A stretch of DNA of 64,000 bases from Nemorincola caseinilytica. GTDB lineage: Bacteria > Bacteroidota > Bacteroidia > Chitinophagales > Chitinophagaceae. A program made the position numbers and the translations under genes. Positions 43,072 through 51,978 of this stretch are shown piece by piece. Where the stretch lies: assembly GCF_039540515.1 (NCBI RefSeq), contig NZ_BAABFA010000015.1:62001-126000 (forward strand). The letters are read 5' to 3'. The stretch's first letter is position 1, and every line of letters starts with the position of its first letter. Below the pieces are notes generated by a model. That model saw nothing but the letters and a program-made list of their open reading frames with translations. It ran no database searches and had not been told where the DNA came from.

Positions 43072-44517
43072 ATGCGCTTACTCACCGCTATTTTACTTGC
43101 CCTTCTATTATCGTTCGGCCCTGCCATGGCGCAGCAACGCACCCCAGGCAACGTTTGGACCCTTCAGCAATGTGTGCGATATGCCATAGACCACAACATC
43201 ACTATTCGCCAGGATTCGCTCAATGCCCGCCTTGCCCGCTACGCACTGCGGCAGAGCGAACTGTCGCAGATACCCTCGCTGAATGCCAGTGCATCGTATG
43301 GCCGCAGCTTCGGTCGTTCCATCAACCCTACTACCAACCAGTTCGTAGAATCTACCTACGACTTCCTGGGTCCATCGGCCAGCAGCAATGTGCTGCTCTT
43401 CGGCTGGATGCAGGTGCGCAACACCATAGCCCGCAACAAATACAGCCTGGAGGCCGCCCTTGCCGACCTGGACCAGCGACGCGATGATATAGCCCTCAAT
43501 GTGGCCAATGGCTACCTGGCGGCCCTGCTGGCGCAGGAACAGATAAATGTGGCCCGCAGCCAGGTAGACCTCTCCATGGCCCTGCTGGACCAGACACGCG
43601 CATTTGCCGGTGCAGGCCGCCTGCCCGAGCTGAACGTGGCCCAGCAGGAATCGCAACTGGCTACCGACAGCGCTAACCTTATCAATGCGATAGCCAGCTA
43701 TAACTCTTCTATACTAGACCTGAAGACCCTGCTGAACCTGGACTTTGGCGAGCCCATGGTGCTGCAGGCACCGGAAGTAGCTGCCGACGACCAGTTGCGG
43801 ATAACCGTGACCCAGCCCGAGGAGATATTCCTTACCGCCCGTTCGCACTTCGGCTCTATAAGGGGCAACCAATTGCGTGTGGCGGCTGCCGAAAAGGGGC
43901 TTGCTGCAGCCAAAAGCGGCCTTTACCCACAGCTCAGCCTGTCTTACCAGGTAGGTACTAACTTCGCCAGCAATTTTCAGCGTATAGCAGGATATGGCGA
44001 TACCCTGGTAGCACCTACTGCCAACTTCCTGCAGTTCAACAACGACCGAATACCCATTTTTCAATACATACAGATGCCAACTGTAGAGAACACTCCCTTC
44101 GGCGACCAGATCAAGAACAACGTTCGCCAGTCTGTGGTGCTGAACCTGAACGTACCCATCTTCAATGGCTGGCAAACACGCTATGGTGTAAAGCAGGCAC
44201 AGGTGAACCTTGCCAGCGCCCAACTGGCAGAGTACAATGCCGAGCTGGTACTGAAACAGAGCGTATACAAGGCCCATAACGATGCCTTCAATGCAGTACA
44301 GCGCTACAATGCTGCCAGGCGTGCCGATGATGCCGCAAAACGTGCCCTCGATTTTGCTAAGAAACGGTACGACCTGGGCCTCACCAGCACCGTAGACCTG
44401 CTGGTGACCAAGAACTCTGAATTTGCCGCTGCATCTAACCTGGTAGGGGCAAAATATCAGTTGCTGTTCAGGCTGAAGGTGATAGAGTATTACCAGGGCA
44501 AAGAGCTAAAATTGTGA
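43072..44517 (+). CDS. TolC-like outer-membrane efflux protein
   Basis: 481 residues with a signal peptide ending PAMAQ. Two similar halves of long helices and strands typical of the OEP fold: WTLQQCVRYAIDHNITIRQD, NASASYGRSFGRSINPTTNQ, and late RALDFAKKRYDLGLTSTVDL. It would form the trimeric outer-membrane channel of an export pump. No membrane-fusion or inner-membrane transporter gene is next to it; suhB-like follows 4 bases later, so the partner is elsewhere. Confidence 0.9.
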   Translation: MRLLTAILLALLLSFGPAMAQQRTPGNVWTLQQCVRYAIDHNITIRQDSLNARLARYALRQSELSQIPSLNASASYGRSFGRSINPTTNQFVESTYDFLGPSASSNVLLFGWMQVRNTIARNKYSLEAALADLDQRRDDIALNVANGYLAALLAQEQINVARSQVDLSMALLDQTRAFAGAGRLPELNVAQQESQLATDSANLINAIASYNSSILDLKTLLNLDFGEPMVLQAPEVAADDQLRITVTQPEEIFLTARSHFGSIRGNQLRVAAAEKGLAAAKSGLYPQLSLSYQVGTNFASNFQRIAGYGDTLVAPTANFLQFNNDRIPIFQYIQMPTVENTPFGDQIKNNVRQSVVLNLNVPIFNGWQTRYGVKQAQVNLASAQLAEYNAELVLKQSVYKAHNDAFNAVQRYNAARRADDAAKRALDFAKKRYDLGLTSTVDLLVTKNSEFAAASNLVGAKYQLLFRLKVIEYYQGKELKL

Positions 44518-44521
44518 TACT

Positions 44522-45310
44522 ATGGAAGAACTGAAGTATGTATTGCTGAACGCTACCAGCGAGGCCGGGAAGATAATACTGAGCTATTTCAACGGTATCT
44601 TCCGCATCGATCATAAGGATGGTATCAACAACCTTGTTACCGAGGTGGATAAGCTCGCCGAGTCGCGCATCATAGACATCATTCGTGCTTCCTTTCCCGA
44701 CCATAGTATCATAGGCGAAGAGTCCGGCTCCTTCATTCAAGAGGCGTCCGAATACCAATGGATCATAGACCCCATAGATGGCACTGTGAACTTTGCACAT
44801 GGCATACCGCTGTGCTGCGTGAGCATAGGCCTGCTGCACAAGGGTAGCGTAATAATGGGTGCAGTATATAACCCCATGATGAACGAGCTCTTCTTTGCTG
44901 AAAAAGGCAAGGGCGCTTCGCTGAACGGCCAGCCGATAAAGGTATCGGGGAAGAAGGACTTCAGGACCGCTTTCCTTGTTACAGGTTTCCCCTACAAATG
45001 GCCCGAGACCACGCTGGAACATCCCGTAAAGGTATTCGAGCGGCTGGTGCTTGAGGGGCTTCCCATACGCCGCCTGGGCTCTGCCGCTATAGACCTGTGC
45101 TGGGTGGCTTGTGGCCGGTTCGATGGTTTTTGGGAGTACAACCTAAGTGCCTGGGATGTGGCCGCAGGCTACCTCATAGTGCTGGAGGCCGGTGGAACCA
45201 TCACCGACTTCGATGGCAAGATAGGCGATGTCTTCGACCGGCAGACCCTTGCCACCAACGGCCATATCCACAACGATCTGCTCAGTGCCATAAGAAGGGG
45301 TGGGCAATGA
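44522..45310 (+). CDS. Inositol monophosphatase family protein
   Basis: 262 residues. Metal- and substrate-binding motifs are complete: Glu66-Glu67 in IIGEESG, Asp83-Pro-Ile-Asp86-Gly-Thr in WIIDPIDGTVNFAHG, and WDVAAGYLIVLEAGG near residue 212. Members hydrolyse inositol-1-phosphate or 3'-phosphoadenosine phosphates; SuhB also assists rRNA transcription. The specific substrate is not determined. It abuts the TolC-like gene (4-base gap). Confidence 0.9.
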   Translation: MEELKYVLLNATSEAGKIILSYFNGIFRIDHKDGINNLVTEVDKLAESRIIDIIRASFPDHSIIGEESGSFIQEASEYQWIIDPIDGTVNFAHGIPLCCVSIGLLHKGSVIMGAVYNPMMNELFFAEKGKGASLNGQPIKVSGKKDFRTAFLVTGFPYKWPETTLEHPVKVFERLVLEGLPIRRLGSAAIDLCWVACGRFDGFWEYNLSAWDVAAGYLIVLEAGGTITDFDGKIGDVFDRQTLATNGHIHNDLLSAIRRGGQ

Positions 45311-45382
45311 CCGCATTGGTCTATTATGCTAAGTTGTGATTACTTTTACTACCAAATTCTTAGTTATTACTAATCATAAAAG

Positions 45383-46702
45383 ATGAGTGTTCCACAGATA
45401 AGAATAAAAGTTGAAGATTTTAGGGCTGTATCTAATGCCGATATCATTATAGATGGTATAACGATCGTGGCAGGAGAGAATGGCAGCGGGAAAAGTACTT
45501 TATCAAAGTTGTTGTATTATTTATTTAAAACAGCATGTAATTATGAAGTATTAGTAACCGGAGAGTTGAACCGTAATTTGAGGGATATTTTTAGATTTGT
45601 CGAGATAGCTATCTCAGAACTGCATATTTCAAATAATAAAGTACTGCGTAATGAGCTTAGGAAGGAACTTCATGATCTATACGACATAGAGCGTTTTTCT
45701 GAAGAGCAAATGGAAAGATGGAGCCATTTGATCAACTCTGTCAAAAATTCTTATGTTTCTATAGTTGACGAGAAAGAGAAAATACTATCAGAACGACCAA
45801 GAAGGTTACTTTATATTATAAATGATATTTTAGAAAGAGAAAGTGGAGAAAAAGAAAATAAAAAGATAGAAAGTCTATCATCTTCATTTGAGAAAATCGA
45901 TGAAATTCTAAGATCTCATTTTAAAAAGGCATTGGGGAAGGTCAAATCTCGACCAACTTCGTTATTTGCAGAGGCATTATCAGGCGTTTTCTCAGAAGGA
46001 ATACTACCCAAACATCTAGAAGTACTAGAGTATAACGAGCCTATCTTCTCAAAAGATAAGAGTAATTTATCAATACCGTTCTCTATACAGAATGTGATCT
46101 ATACAGATACACCAATGGTCATTGGAATGGAGGATGCAGAGGTTGAATATTGGAATGATCTTAATGATTTGTTGAGAAAAAGAGGCAAGTCAATATCTTC
46201 TGACTTGTCGCAAATAATTAGTAAGGAAGTTATAAAAGGAGAGGTCTCATTAGACGAGAGCCCATCGGGAAGAGATTTTATATACAAACGCACCGATGGC
46301 ATAACTTATGATCTATTGGATTGTGCTACTGGTATCAAGTCCTTCGCAATATTGCAGCTTTTATTAAAGAATGGGGCGTTGAATGATAAAACCCTACTTA
46401 TTATAGACGAGCCGGAAGTTCATTTACATCCGCAATGGATCGTAGAGTATGCCAGAATGATTGTTTTGCTTAATAAGCAACTTGGTGTAAAATTCTTCAT
46501 TGCCAGTCACGATCCAGATTTCGTTGGTGCAATAAGATACATATCTGAAAAGCAGGGAAATTTGGATAAGGTCAATTATTACTTTGCAGACAAAAAAGGC
46601 GGTAACTATGTATATGATTATATGCATCTAGGTATAGATATCGAACCAATCTTTAAGTCATTCAATAGAGCTATTGAGCGTATAGATCAATATGGAGCAT
46701 AG
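45383..46702 (+). CDS. AAA/ABC-type ATPase of a putative two-gene defence module
   Basis: 439 residues. Walker A is GENGSGKST (31-39) directly after the opening IRIKVEDFRAVSNADIII, the N-terminal pattern of AAA_15/AAA_21 (OLD/RecF-like) ATPases. A helical and coiled middle follows (about 80-300). The signature-like block LLDCATGIKSFAILQLLL precedes Walker B LLIIDEPEVHLHP (Asp342, Glu343) and the switch histidine ASHDPD (His376). There is no Toprim or other nuclease domain in this chain. Base composition is clearly more AT-rich than its neighbours (row 46141-46200 has 19 G/C; row 44821-44880 has 31). It ends 11 bases inside the next gene, so the two are translationally coupled. Resembles ATPases of antiphage systems; target unknown. 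Confidence 0.8.
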   Translation: MSVPQIRIKVEDFRAVSNADIIIDGITIVAGENGSGKSTLSKLLYYLFKTACNYEVLVTGELNRNLRDIFRFVEIAISELHISNNKVLRNELRKELHDLYDIERFSEEQMERWSHLINSVKNSYVSIVDEKEKILSERPRRLLYIINDILERESGEKENKKIESLSSSFEKIDEILRSHFKKALGKVKSRPTSLFAEALSGVFSEGILPKHLEVLEYNEPIFSKDKSNLSIPFSIQNVIYTDTPMVIGMEDAEVEYWNDLNDLLRKRGKSISSDLSQIISKEVIKGEVSLDESPSGRDFIYKRTDGITYDLLDCATGIKSFAILQLLLKNGALNDKTLLIIDEPEVHLHPQWIVEYARMIVLLNKQLGVKFFIASHDPDFVGAIRYISEKQGNLDKVNYYFADKKGGNYVYDYMHLGIDIEPIFKSFNRAIERIDQYGA

Positions 46703-47222
46703 GTTCAAGTATTGCCCAAAAACCACTTCAGAATCTTTTTTAGTGGTCGCCTTATCAAGATGTCTATTATCATTTGATGATGCTATATCTAAGAACGATG
46801 AAAATAATAAGATCGCGTTACCACAATTTATAAAGGGTGAAACTGTAATAGATATGGATCTTGTTGAAGCAGATCAGGCATTTCAGCAAGGACGAGACCG
46901 TAATAGATCAATGGATCTGGCTTTTGCGGTTGAAGATGTTGATAGTAGTGAAAGATGTTTGGTATTAGTTGAGCTTAAGTTGAACCATATTGATGTTAGG
47001 CGAAACTTAAAACAAATCGAACTGGAGAATAAAATAGCAGGGTCACTACTTGTTTTGAAGAATGGTATTGCTATATATCCTACTTTCTTTTTCATCTTTG
47101 CAGATGATCTTATTCAGCAAGCAATTAATAAGTTGTTTAGATTTTACCCTGATCCCGCCGTTCGACAAACCCGAAAAGCAGAAACGATCCAAGGGTTGAA
47201 AAAGTTATTTTTCGACTATTGA
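46692..47222 (+). CDS. Putative PD-(D/E)XK nuclease partner of the ATPase
   Basis: 176 residues. The candidate catalytic core is Asp75 in SMDLAFAV, then Glu94-x-Lys96 in CLVLVELKLNHID, with a following helix rich in polar residues (RRNLKQIELENK, Gln108). This beta-D...E-x-K-helix order is that of PD-(D/E)XK nucleases. An N-terminal helix (ESFLVVALSRCLLSFDDA) could supply the usual glutamate (Glu14). The rest is short and ends LKKLFFDY. No known family could be named. It overlaps the ATPase gene by 11 bases and shares its AT-rich composition. Nuclease function is inferred from the motif alone. Confidence 0.55.
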   Translation: MEHRFKYCPKTTSESFLVVALSRCLLSFDDAISKNDENNKIALPQFIKGETVIDMDLVEADQAFQQGRDRNRSMDLAFAVEDVDSSERCLVLVELKLNHIDVRRNLKQIELENKIAGSLLVLKNGIAIYPTFFFIFADDLIQQAINKLFRFYPDPAVRQTRKAETIQGLKKLFFDY

Positions 47223-47268
47223 TATTTTAAAGTTCAATTTGCACTTTTACGCCTCATTCACTCCCACG

Positions 47269-48510
47269 ATGCGCGATAAACTGGTTGCCTTTTTGCTGAA
47301 GCCGCAGACATTGCTTGTCGTATTCATAGGGCTGGCCGTCATAGCGGGTGTGCAGCAGATACTGCTGGGTACACATCCCTTCATCATGCCCAAACCGGGT
47401 ACATTTCCCGAGGACATCATGAACAAGCCAGAGTATATGAACCAGTTCATAGGGCGGCAAATGACCGAGTACAACAACTACCTTATCTTCAAGTACTCTT
47501 ACTTCCACCTGCTGGATGGTACGAACCTTTATGGCCTTTACCCCGACCGGCATTGGGATTTTTATAAGTACAGCCCCACTTTTGCCATGCTCATGGGTAC
47601 TATGGCCTACCTGCCCGATGTCATAGGCATTTGCATATGGGATATCCTCAATGCCATAGCGGTGTTCTTCGCTATACGCATGCTTCCCTTCAAGACACGC
47701 ACACAGAGCCTGCTGCTATGGTTCGTGGCGCTGGAGCTGCTCACCTGCCTGCAGAACACGCAGAGCAATGGCCTGATGTGCGGCCTGATGATAGCAGGCT
47801 ATGCCTGTATGCACCGTGGCAAACCCCTGTGGGCCACGCTATGGCTGGTGCTGGCGGCCTACATCAAGGTTTATAGCCTCATAGGTTTCTCCTTCTTCCT
47901 GCTGTACCCGGGCAGGGTGCGCTTTGCGCTCTATGCAGCTATGTGGATGGTAGTACTGTGGGCATTGCCGCTACTGGTCACTCCTTTCAATACCCTCTTA
48001 TGGCAGTACCAGAACTGGAAGGACCTGATAGCTGCCGATGCAGTTGCCGCCACAGGCATTTCGGTGGCCGGCTGGCTGGAGACATGGTTCGGTATGAGGG
48101 ATGTGAAGACCATGGTGAGCATAGCGGGTATAGTACTATACATGGTGCAGTTCATAAGGTGGGATGTGTATCGCAACGAGGCCTACCGCCTGCTCATACT
48201 CGCATCTATGCTGGTATGGGTGGTCATCTTCAACCACAAGGCCGAATCGCCTACTTTCATCATTACTGTGGCAGGTGTGGGTATCTGGTTCTTCACGCAG
48301 CCGCGTACCATGTGGCGTACCGTTGTATTTGCCCTGGTGTTCATCTTCACCAGCCTCGGTACTACCGATATCTTCCCGCCCGTAGTGCGCAACAATTTCA
48401 TTTATCCCTACGATATAAAGGTGGTGCCCTGCATCATAGCATGGGTGGCTATATTGGTAGATATTCTTCGCCTGCGCAAAGATGCCATGGTAAGAAGCTG
48501 GGCTGAATAG
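47269..48510 (+). CDS. GT87-like (DUF2029) polytopic membrane glycosyltransferase
   Basis: About 413 residues from the ATG at 47269 (MRDKLVAFLLKPQTLLVVF); the frame is open to 47239. About ten membrane helices; the first periplasmic loop has acidic residues, and YNNYLIFKYSYFHLLDGTNL and YGLYPDRHWDFYKYSPTFA resemble the alpha-mannosyltransferase GT-C group, where an aspartate in the first loop is catalytic. It probably uses a polyprenyl-phosphate sugar. Acceptor unknown. It resumes the host-like composition after the AT-rich insert. Confidence 0.75.
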   Translation: MRDKLVAFLLKPQTLLVVFIGLAVIAGVQQILLGTHPFIMPKPGTFPEDIMNKPEYMNQFIGRQMTEYNNYLIFKYSYFHLLDGTNLYGLYPDRHWDFYKYSPTFAMLMGTMAYLPDVIGICIWDILNAIAVFFAIRMLPFKTRTQSLLLWFVALELLTCLQNTQSNGLMCGLMIAGYACMHRGKPLWATLWLVLAAYIKVYSLIGFSFFLLYPGRVRFALYAAMWMVVLWALPLLVTPFNTLLWQYQNWKDLIAADAVAATGISVAGWLETWFGMRDVKTMVSIAGIVLYMVQFIRWDVYRNEAYRLLILASMLVWVVIFNHKAESPTFIITVAGVGIWFFTQPRTMWRTVVFALVFIFTSLGTTDIFPPVVRNNFIYPYDIKVVPCIIAWVAILVDILRLRKDAMVRSWAE

Positions 48511-48539
48511 ATATTACTCGGCGCATGTCTGCCGTATCA

Positions 48540-49814
48540 TTATTGCTGCATGCCACCATCGCCCTCAGAGAGGGTAGGGGAGATGCCCCCATCGGGTAGT
48601 AGGTTCAGGTCCACATCCATGCCGGCTATACCTTCTATCGAGCCCTTTATGTGTGCTGCGTTCAGCAATACCTTTTCCAGTTGTTTCTCTCGCGCCTTCC
48701 ATAGTTTTTCCATCTGGTCGCGCTCGCGCTGTATAGAGTTGCGCATACTTACAAAACCCTCGCTTATGGCATGCCACTGCTGGGCGAATTCGCCGCTGGT
48801 AAGGTAGTTGTACAGCAGGGTCATCTTATCGCCCTTGTTCTCCTGGCTTTTGCTGGCGCCATATACTTTCATCACCAGCTCGCGCAGTATGGTCACCATT
48901 ATCACCGCATCGCGGAAGGTGCATATCCAGATGCCCTCTTTCTGGCCAAAACTCGTAATGCCGTCGGGCATGGCCTGGCTCACTATCACGCCTATCTCTG
49001 CACCCTCCGATCGCATGTCTGCCTTCAGCTTCTCTATCCAGTCCTTGCCAAAGTCCTTTGTGCGCTTGCTCTCGAAAATGATCTTGCCGCACTCCTGCCC
49101 ATAGTTGTTGCGCACCGTCAGTATGCAGTCGGCGCCGCGTTTACCCTTGCCTACTTCGCTTACTACATCAAAGGGGAATGCACTGCGCAGCAACTCTTCC
49201 AGCGCCAGTTCCTGTACCTCGCCCTGCAGCTGCATCGATCCCTGTTCGCTCTTGCGTTTCATCTCCTCTATCAGCCTGCGCTGGTCCTCCAGTTGCTTGT
49301 CGCGCTCCTTCAGCTTCATTTCGAATTCTGTGACATGCAGGCGGTTCCTTTCTTCCTCTTCTTTCTTTACGGCCTCTGTCAGTCGCTCGCGTTCCTCGGC
49401 CAGGCGGCGCTGCATATTCAGTTCCAGTTCCTGCTCTTTGGCCCGCAGTTCTTCCATTTTTTTCAGAAAGCCTAGTTCCTTTTCCCGCGCCTCGGCCAGC
49501 TTATTTTCCTTGTTCCTGTTCTCTTCTTCCAGCAGGCGCATCTGTACCTCGTGGTCGGCAGCTATCTTTTTTTCCAGCTCGCTGCGCAGGGTAGTGGCCA
49601 GCGCTTTTTTCTCCTCTTCTGCCTTTCTTGCCTGCTCCTGCTGCTCATTTTGCCATTGTAGTTCTTTTTGCCTGTATTGCTCATCCTTTTGACGCGATAG
49701 GTCCTGCCATTTCTGGTTATACTCGCGTGTTAGCTCATCTTTTACCGATTGGGCTATGGCCGCTGTGGGCTCGAACTGGTGACTGCAATTGGGGCAAACT
49801 ACTAATGTGGACAT
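48540..49814 (-). CDS. DUF2130 coiled-coil protein
   Basis: 424 residues. N-terminal zinc-ribbon-like pair in VVCPNCSHQFE, then about 180 residues of highly charged coiled coil (runs of E, K, R, Q). The C-terminal DUF2130 domain follows, with ADCILTVRNNYGQECGKIIF, ESKRTKDFGKDWIEKLK and VSQAMPDGI. The block D...E-x-K (ADCILTV...IIFESK) looks like a PD-(D/E)XK-type nuclease fold, as has been suggested for DUF2130; function is unproven. A -7 element TACTTTTG lies at 49823-49830 on the minus strand. Confidence 0.82.
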   Translation of the reverse strand: MSTLVVCPNCSHQFEPTAAIAQSVKDELTREYNQKWQDLSRQKDEQYRQKELQWQNEQQEQARKAEEEKKALATTLRSELEKKIAADHEVQMRLLEEENRNKENKLAEAREKELGFLKKMEELRAKEQELELNMQRRLAEERERLTEAVKKEEEERNRLHVTEFEMKLKERDKQLEDQRRLIEEMKRKSEQGSMQLQGEVQELALEELLRSAFPFDVVSEVGKGKRGADCILTVRNNYGQECGKIIFESKRTKDFGKDWIEKLKADMRSEGAEIGVIVSQAMPDGITSFGQKEGIWICTFRDAVIMVTILRELVMKVYGASKSQENKGDKMTLLYNYLTSGEFAQQWHAISEGFVSMRNSIQRERDQMEKLWKAREKQLEKVLLNAAHIKGSIEGIAGMDVDLNLLPDGGISPTLSEGDGGMQQ

Positions 49815-49822
49815 GATAACCT

Positions 49823-49830
49823 CAAAAGTA
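49823..49830 (-). promoter_or_regulatory. -7 element of the DUF2130 gene
   Basis: Minus strand reads TACTTTTG, matching TAnnTTTG, 9 bases upstream of the ATG at 49814. The leader would be about five bases, so the transcript is nearly leaderless. No clear -33 TTTG. Confidence 0.4.
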
Positions 49831-49943
49831 AACAGGAAATGGCTAAAAACGTGGGTGGCATGAGTGCCGTTGCAGGTGGAATATCCCTAATTTACCGGCC
49901 ACAGGTATATGCCTGTATCGTTTTTGCTGTATTTTAGAGGCAA

Positions 49944-51851
49944 ATGCGCCTTTCCCGGTTATTCATACTTGTACTCCTGTGTCTCTGCCATGCTGCTACC
50001 GCTCAGTCAGAGAAAAAAGCCGTCCTGTATTTCGGCAAGGCGCTGGATCTGCATGCAAAGAAAAAATATCCCGAAGCATGTGCGGTACTGGAGCAGAGCC
50101 TGGAGAACGACCCTGTAAATGCCGATGCATACAGCCTGCTGGGCCAATGGTACTTCGAGGCGCACGACTTCGAGCGGGCGGTGGGTACATTTCGCAAGGC
50201 ATCGGGCAAATGCAGGGACGGCCGTTCGCGTTTTGCCAAGCCACTGGCCAAAAGTCTCATCTATTCCGGCAGGCCTGACGAGGCCATGCCACTCATAGAC
50301 AACTTCGCCACCATTCGCGACAGTACCGACTGGAACCAGCTTCGCACACAGGCCATATTCGTACGCTCGGCCATGCTGCGGTCGTGGGGTGTATGGCCGC
50401 AGAACCTGGGTATACGCATCAATACCGATGCTCCCGAGCTGTTTCCCTCTATGGCGGTAGATACGCAGAGCCTTTTCTTCACCCGCCGTATGAACAACAT
50501 GGACGAGGACCTCTACTTTACCATGGCCGATTCCTGCGGCGGATGGTTCAGAGCATACAATGCAGGCTCACCGCCCAATAGTACCAGCCAGGAGTCGTCG
50601 CAGTTCATATCGGCCGACGGACACTACCTGTTCTTTACCCGATGCGAGAACCGGAGTGAGAACGGCTGGGCCGAGGGTGGTTGTGATATGTTCATGGCCT
50701 ATCGTGTAGCGTTCGATTCGCCCTGGACACAGCCACAGCCCTTTGGCAAGACCATCAATACCCCCGACTATGAAGGCATGCCCTCTGTATCGCCCGATAA
50801 CCGGGAACTCTACTTTGTAAGCGACAGGCGCGGCGGCTATGGCGGCTACGACATATGGATATCGCGTTTTGAGAACGGCTTGTGGCAACTGCCGGTGAAT
50901 GCAGGCCCCGGAGTGAACACTGTCGGCAATGAGATAACCCCCTACATAGCTACAGATAACAGCACCCTTTTCTTTGCCAGTGACAGCAGGCCGGGTTTCG
51001 GAGGGGCGGACATCTTTGTATCGCGCAGGAAGGGCACCGGTAAATGGGGCCCTGCCGAGAACCTGGGCCATCCCATAAATACGGCGCATGATGAGAAGAG
51101 CCAGTTCGTATCGCTGAACGGAAGGACGCTTTTCTTCGCGTCCGACCGTAACGGGCCTTCGGGCAACTATGATATCTACCACACGCAGTTACCGGCTATT
51201 ATGGGGCCCACACCCATGAGCTACCTGCAGGGTATAGTTGTAGACAGCATCACCCGCGACAGGCTGAACTCTGCCGCCATACTGGTATGCAATGCCGCGA
51301 CAGGAGATACCCTATATGAACTGCGCAGCAATCGGGGCGATGCCAGCTATGTGATAACGCTGGAGCCGCTGAAACGGTATGCGCTGCATACTGCGCGTAC
51401 AGGCTATCAGCCGGTAAGCGATACCGTGATGCTGGACTCGGCGCATATAGCCCAGCCGCTTACCTATAACATAGCTATGCTGGTGATAGGGTACAACCCG
51501 CTGAAACCGATAAATGACAGCGTTGTAGGGTCTGTGCATTTCGATGTGATGGTGACAGAGCTGAACCCGGCGGATAAAGCCACGCTGAAAGGTGTGATGG
51601 AGCCGTGGATGGAAGAAAAGGAGATAACCATACTGGTGAATGCCTATACCGATAATACGGGTACACCAATGATAAATGAGGGCCTATCGTACAAGCGGGC
51701 CAACATCATAGCGCAGGAGATAGTAGCATTGGGATTCGATGCTTCCACCGTGTCGGCAAAAGGGTGGGGAGAGGCCAATGCCATAGCTCCCAATGATACC
51801 GAGGAGGGCAGACGGCAGAACCGAAGAGTAGAGATAGTGATAAGGCGTTGA
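49944..51851 (+). CDS. TPR / PD40-repeat / OmpA-like envelope protein
   Basis: 635 residues. A signal peptide (to about 21, ATAQS) leads to TPR helices (about 25-120), then PD40/WD-like propeller repeats (MPSVSPDNRELYFVSDRRGG, NSTLFFASDSRPGFGGADIF, RTLFFASDRNGPSGNYDIY). A short carboxypeptidase-regulatory-like domain follows (about 415-510), and a C-terminal OmpA domain (HFDVMVTELNPADK, NAYTDNTGTPMINEGLSYKR, KGWGEANAIAPNDTEEGRRQ) that binds peptidoglycan. This is the domain order of PorE-like proteins that anchor the T9SS, though many OmpA/PD40 paralogues exist in this phylum. It is not a lipoprotein. Confidence 0.85.
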   Translation: MRLSRLFILVLLCLCHAATAQSEKKAVLYFGKALDLHAKKKYPEACAVLEQSLENDPVNADAYSLLGQWYFEAHDFERAVGTFRKASGKCRDGRSRFAKPLAKSLIYSGRPDEAMPLIDNFATIRDSTDWNQLRTQAIFVRSAMLRSWGVWPQNLGIRINTDAPELFPSMAVDTQSLFFTRRMNNMDEDLYFTMADSCGGWFRAYNAGSPPNSTSQESSQFISADGHYLFFTRCENRSENGWAEGGCDMFMAYRVAFDSPWTQPQPFGKTINTPDYEGMPSVSPDNRELYFVSDRRGGYGGYDIWISRFENGLWQLPVNAGPGVNTVGNEITPYIATDNSTLFFASDSRPGFGGADIFVSRRKGTGKWGPAENLGHPINTAHDEKSQFVSLNGRTLFFASDRNGPSGNYDIYHTQLPAIMGPTPMSYLQGIVVDSITRDRLNSAAILVCNAATGDTLYELRSNRGDASYVITLEPLKRYALHTARTGYQPVSDTVMLDSAHIAQPLTYNIAMLVIGYNPLKPINDSVVGSVHFDVMVTELNPADKATLKGVMEPWMEEKEITILVNAYTDNTGTPMINEGLSYKRANIIAQEIVALGFDASTVSAKGWGEANAIAPNDTEEGRRQNRRVEIVIRR

Positions 51852-51978
51852 GTGCCCTGTAAGAATGTGTGCCGATAGTTGTTTTTAATTTCTTAATAAC
51901 AAGTCATTTATCCCATTTCTTTTGATAACTTAGCCTAATAAGTATACTTTCACGGTCGCAACCTTCCTCCGGCATTTT

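Noticed and set aside
48540..49814. DUF2130 gene as part of the defence island with the ATPase pair
   Set aside because: It may be nuclease-like, but its composition is host-like, it is on the other strand and is separated by the GT87-like gene.
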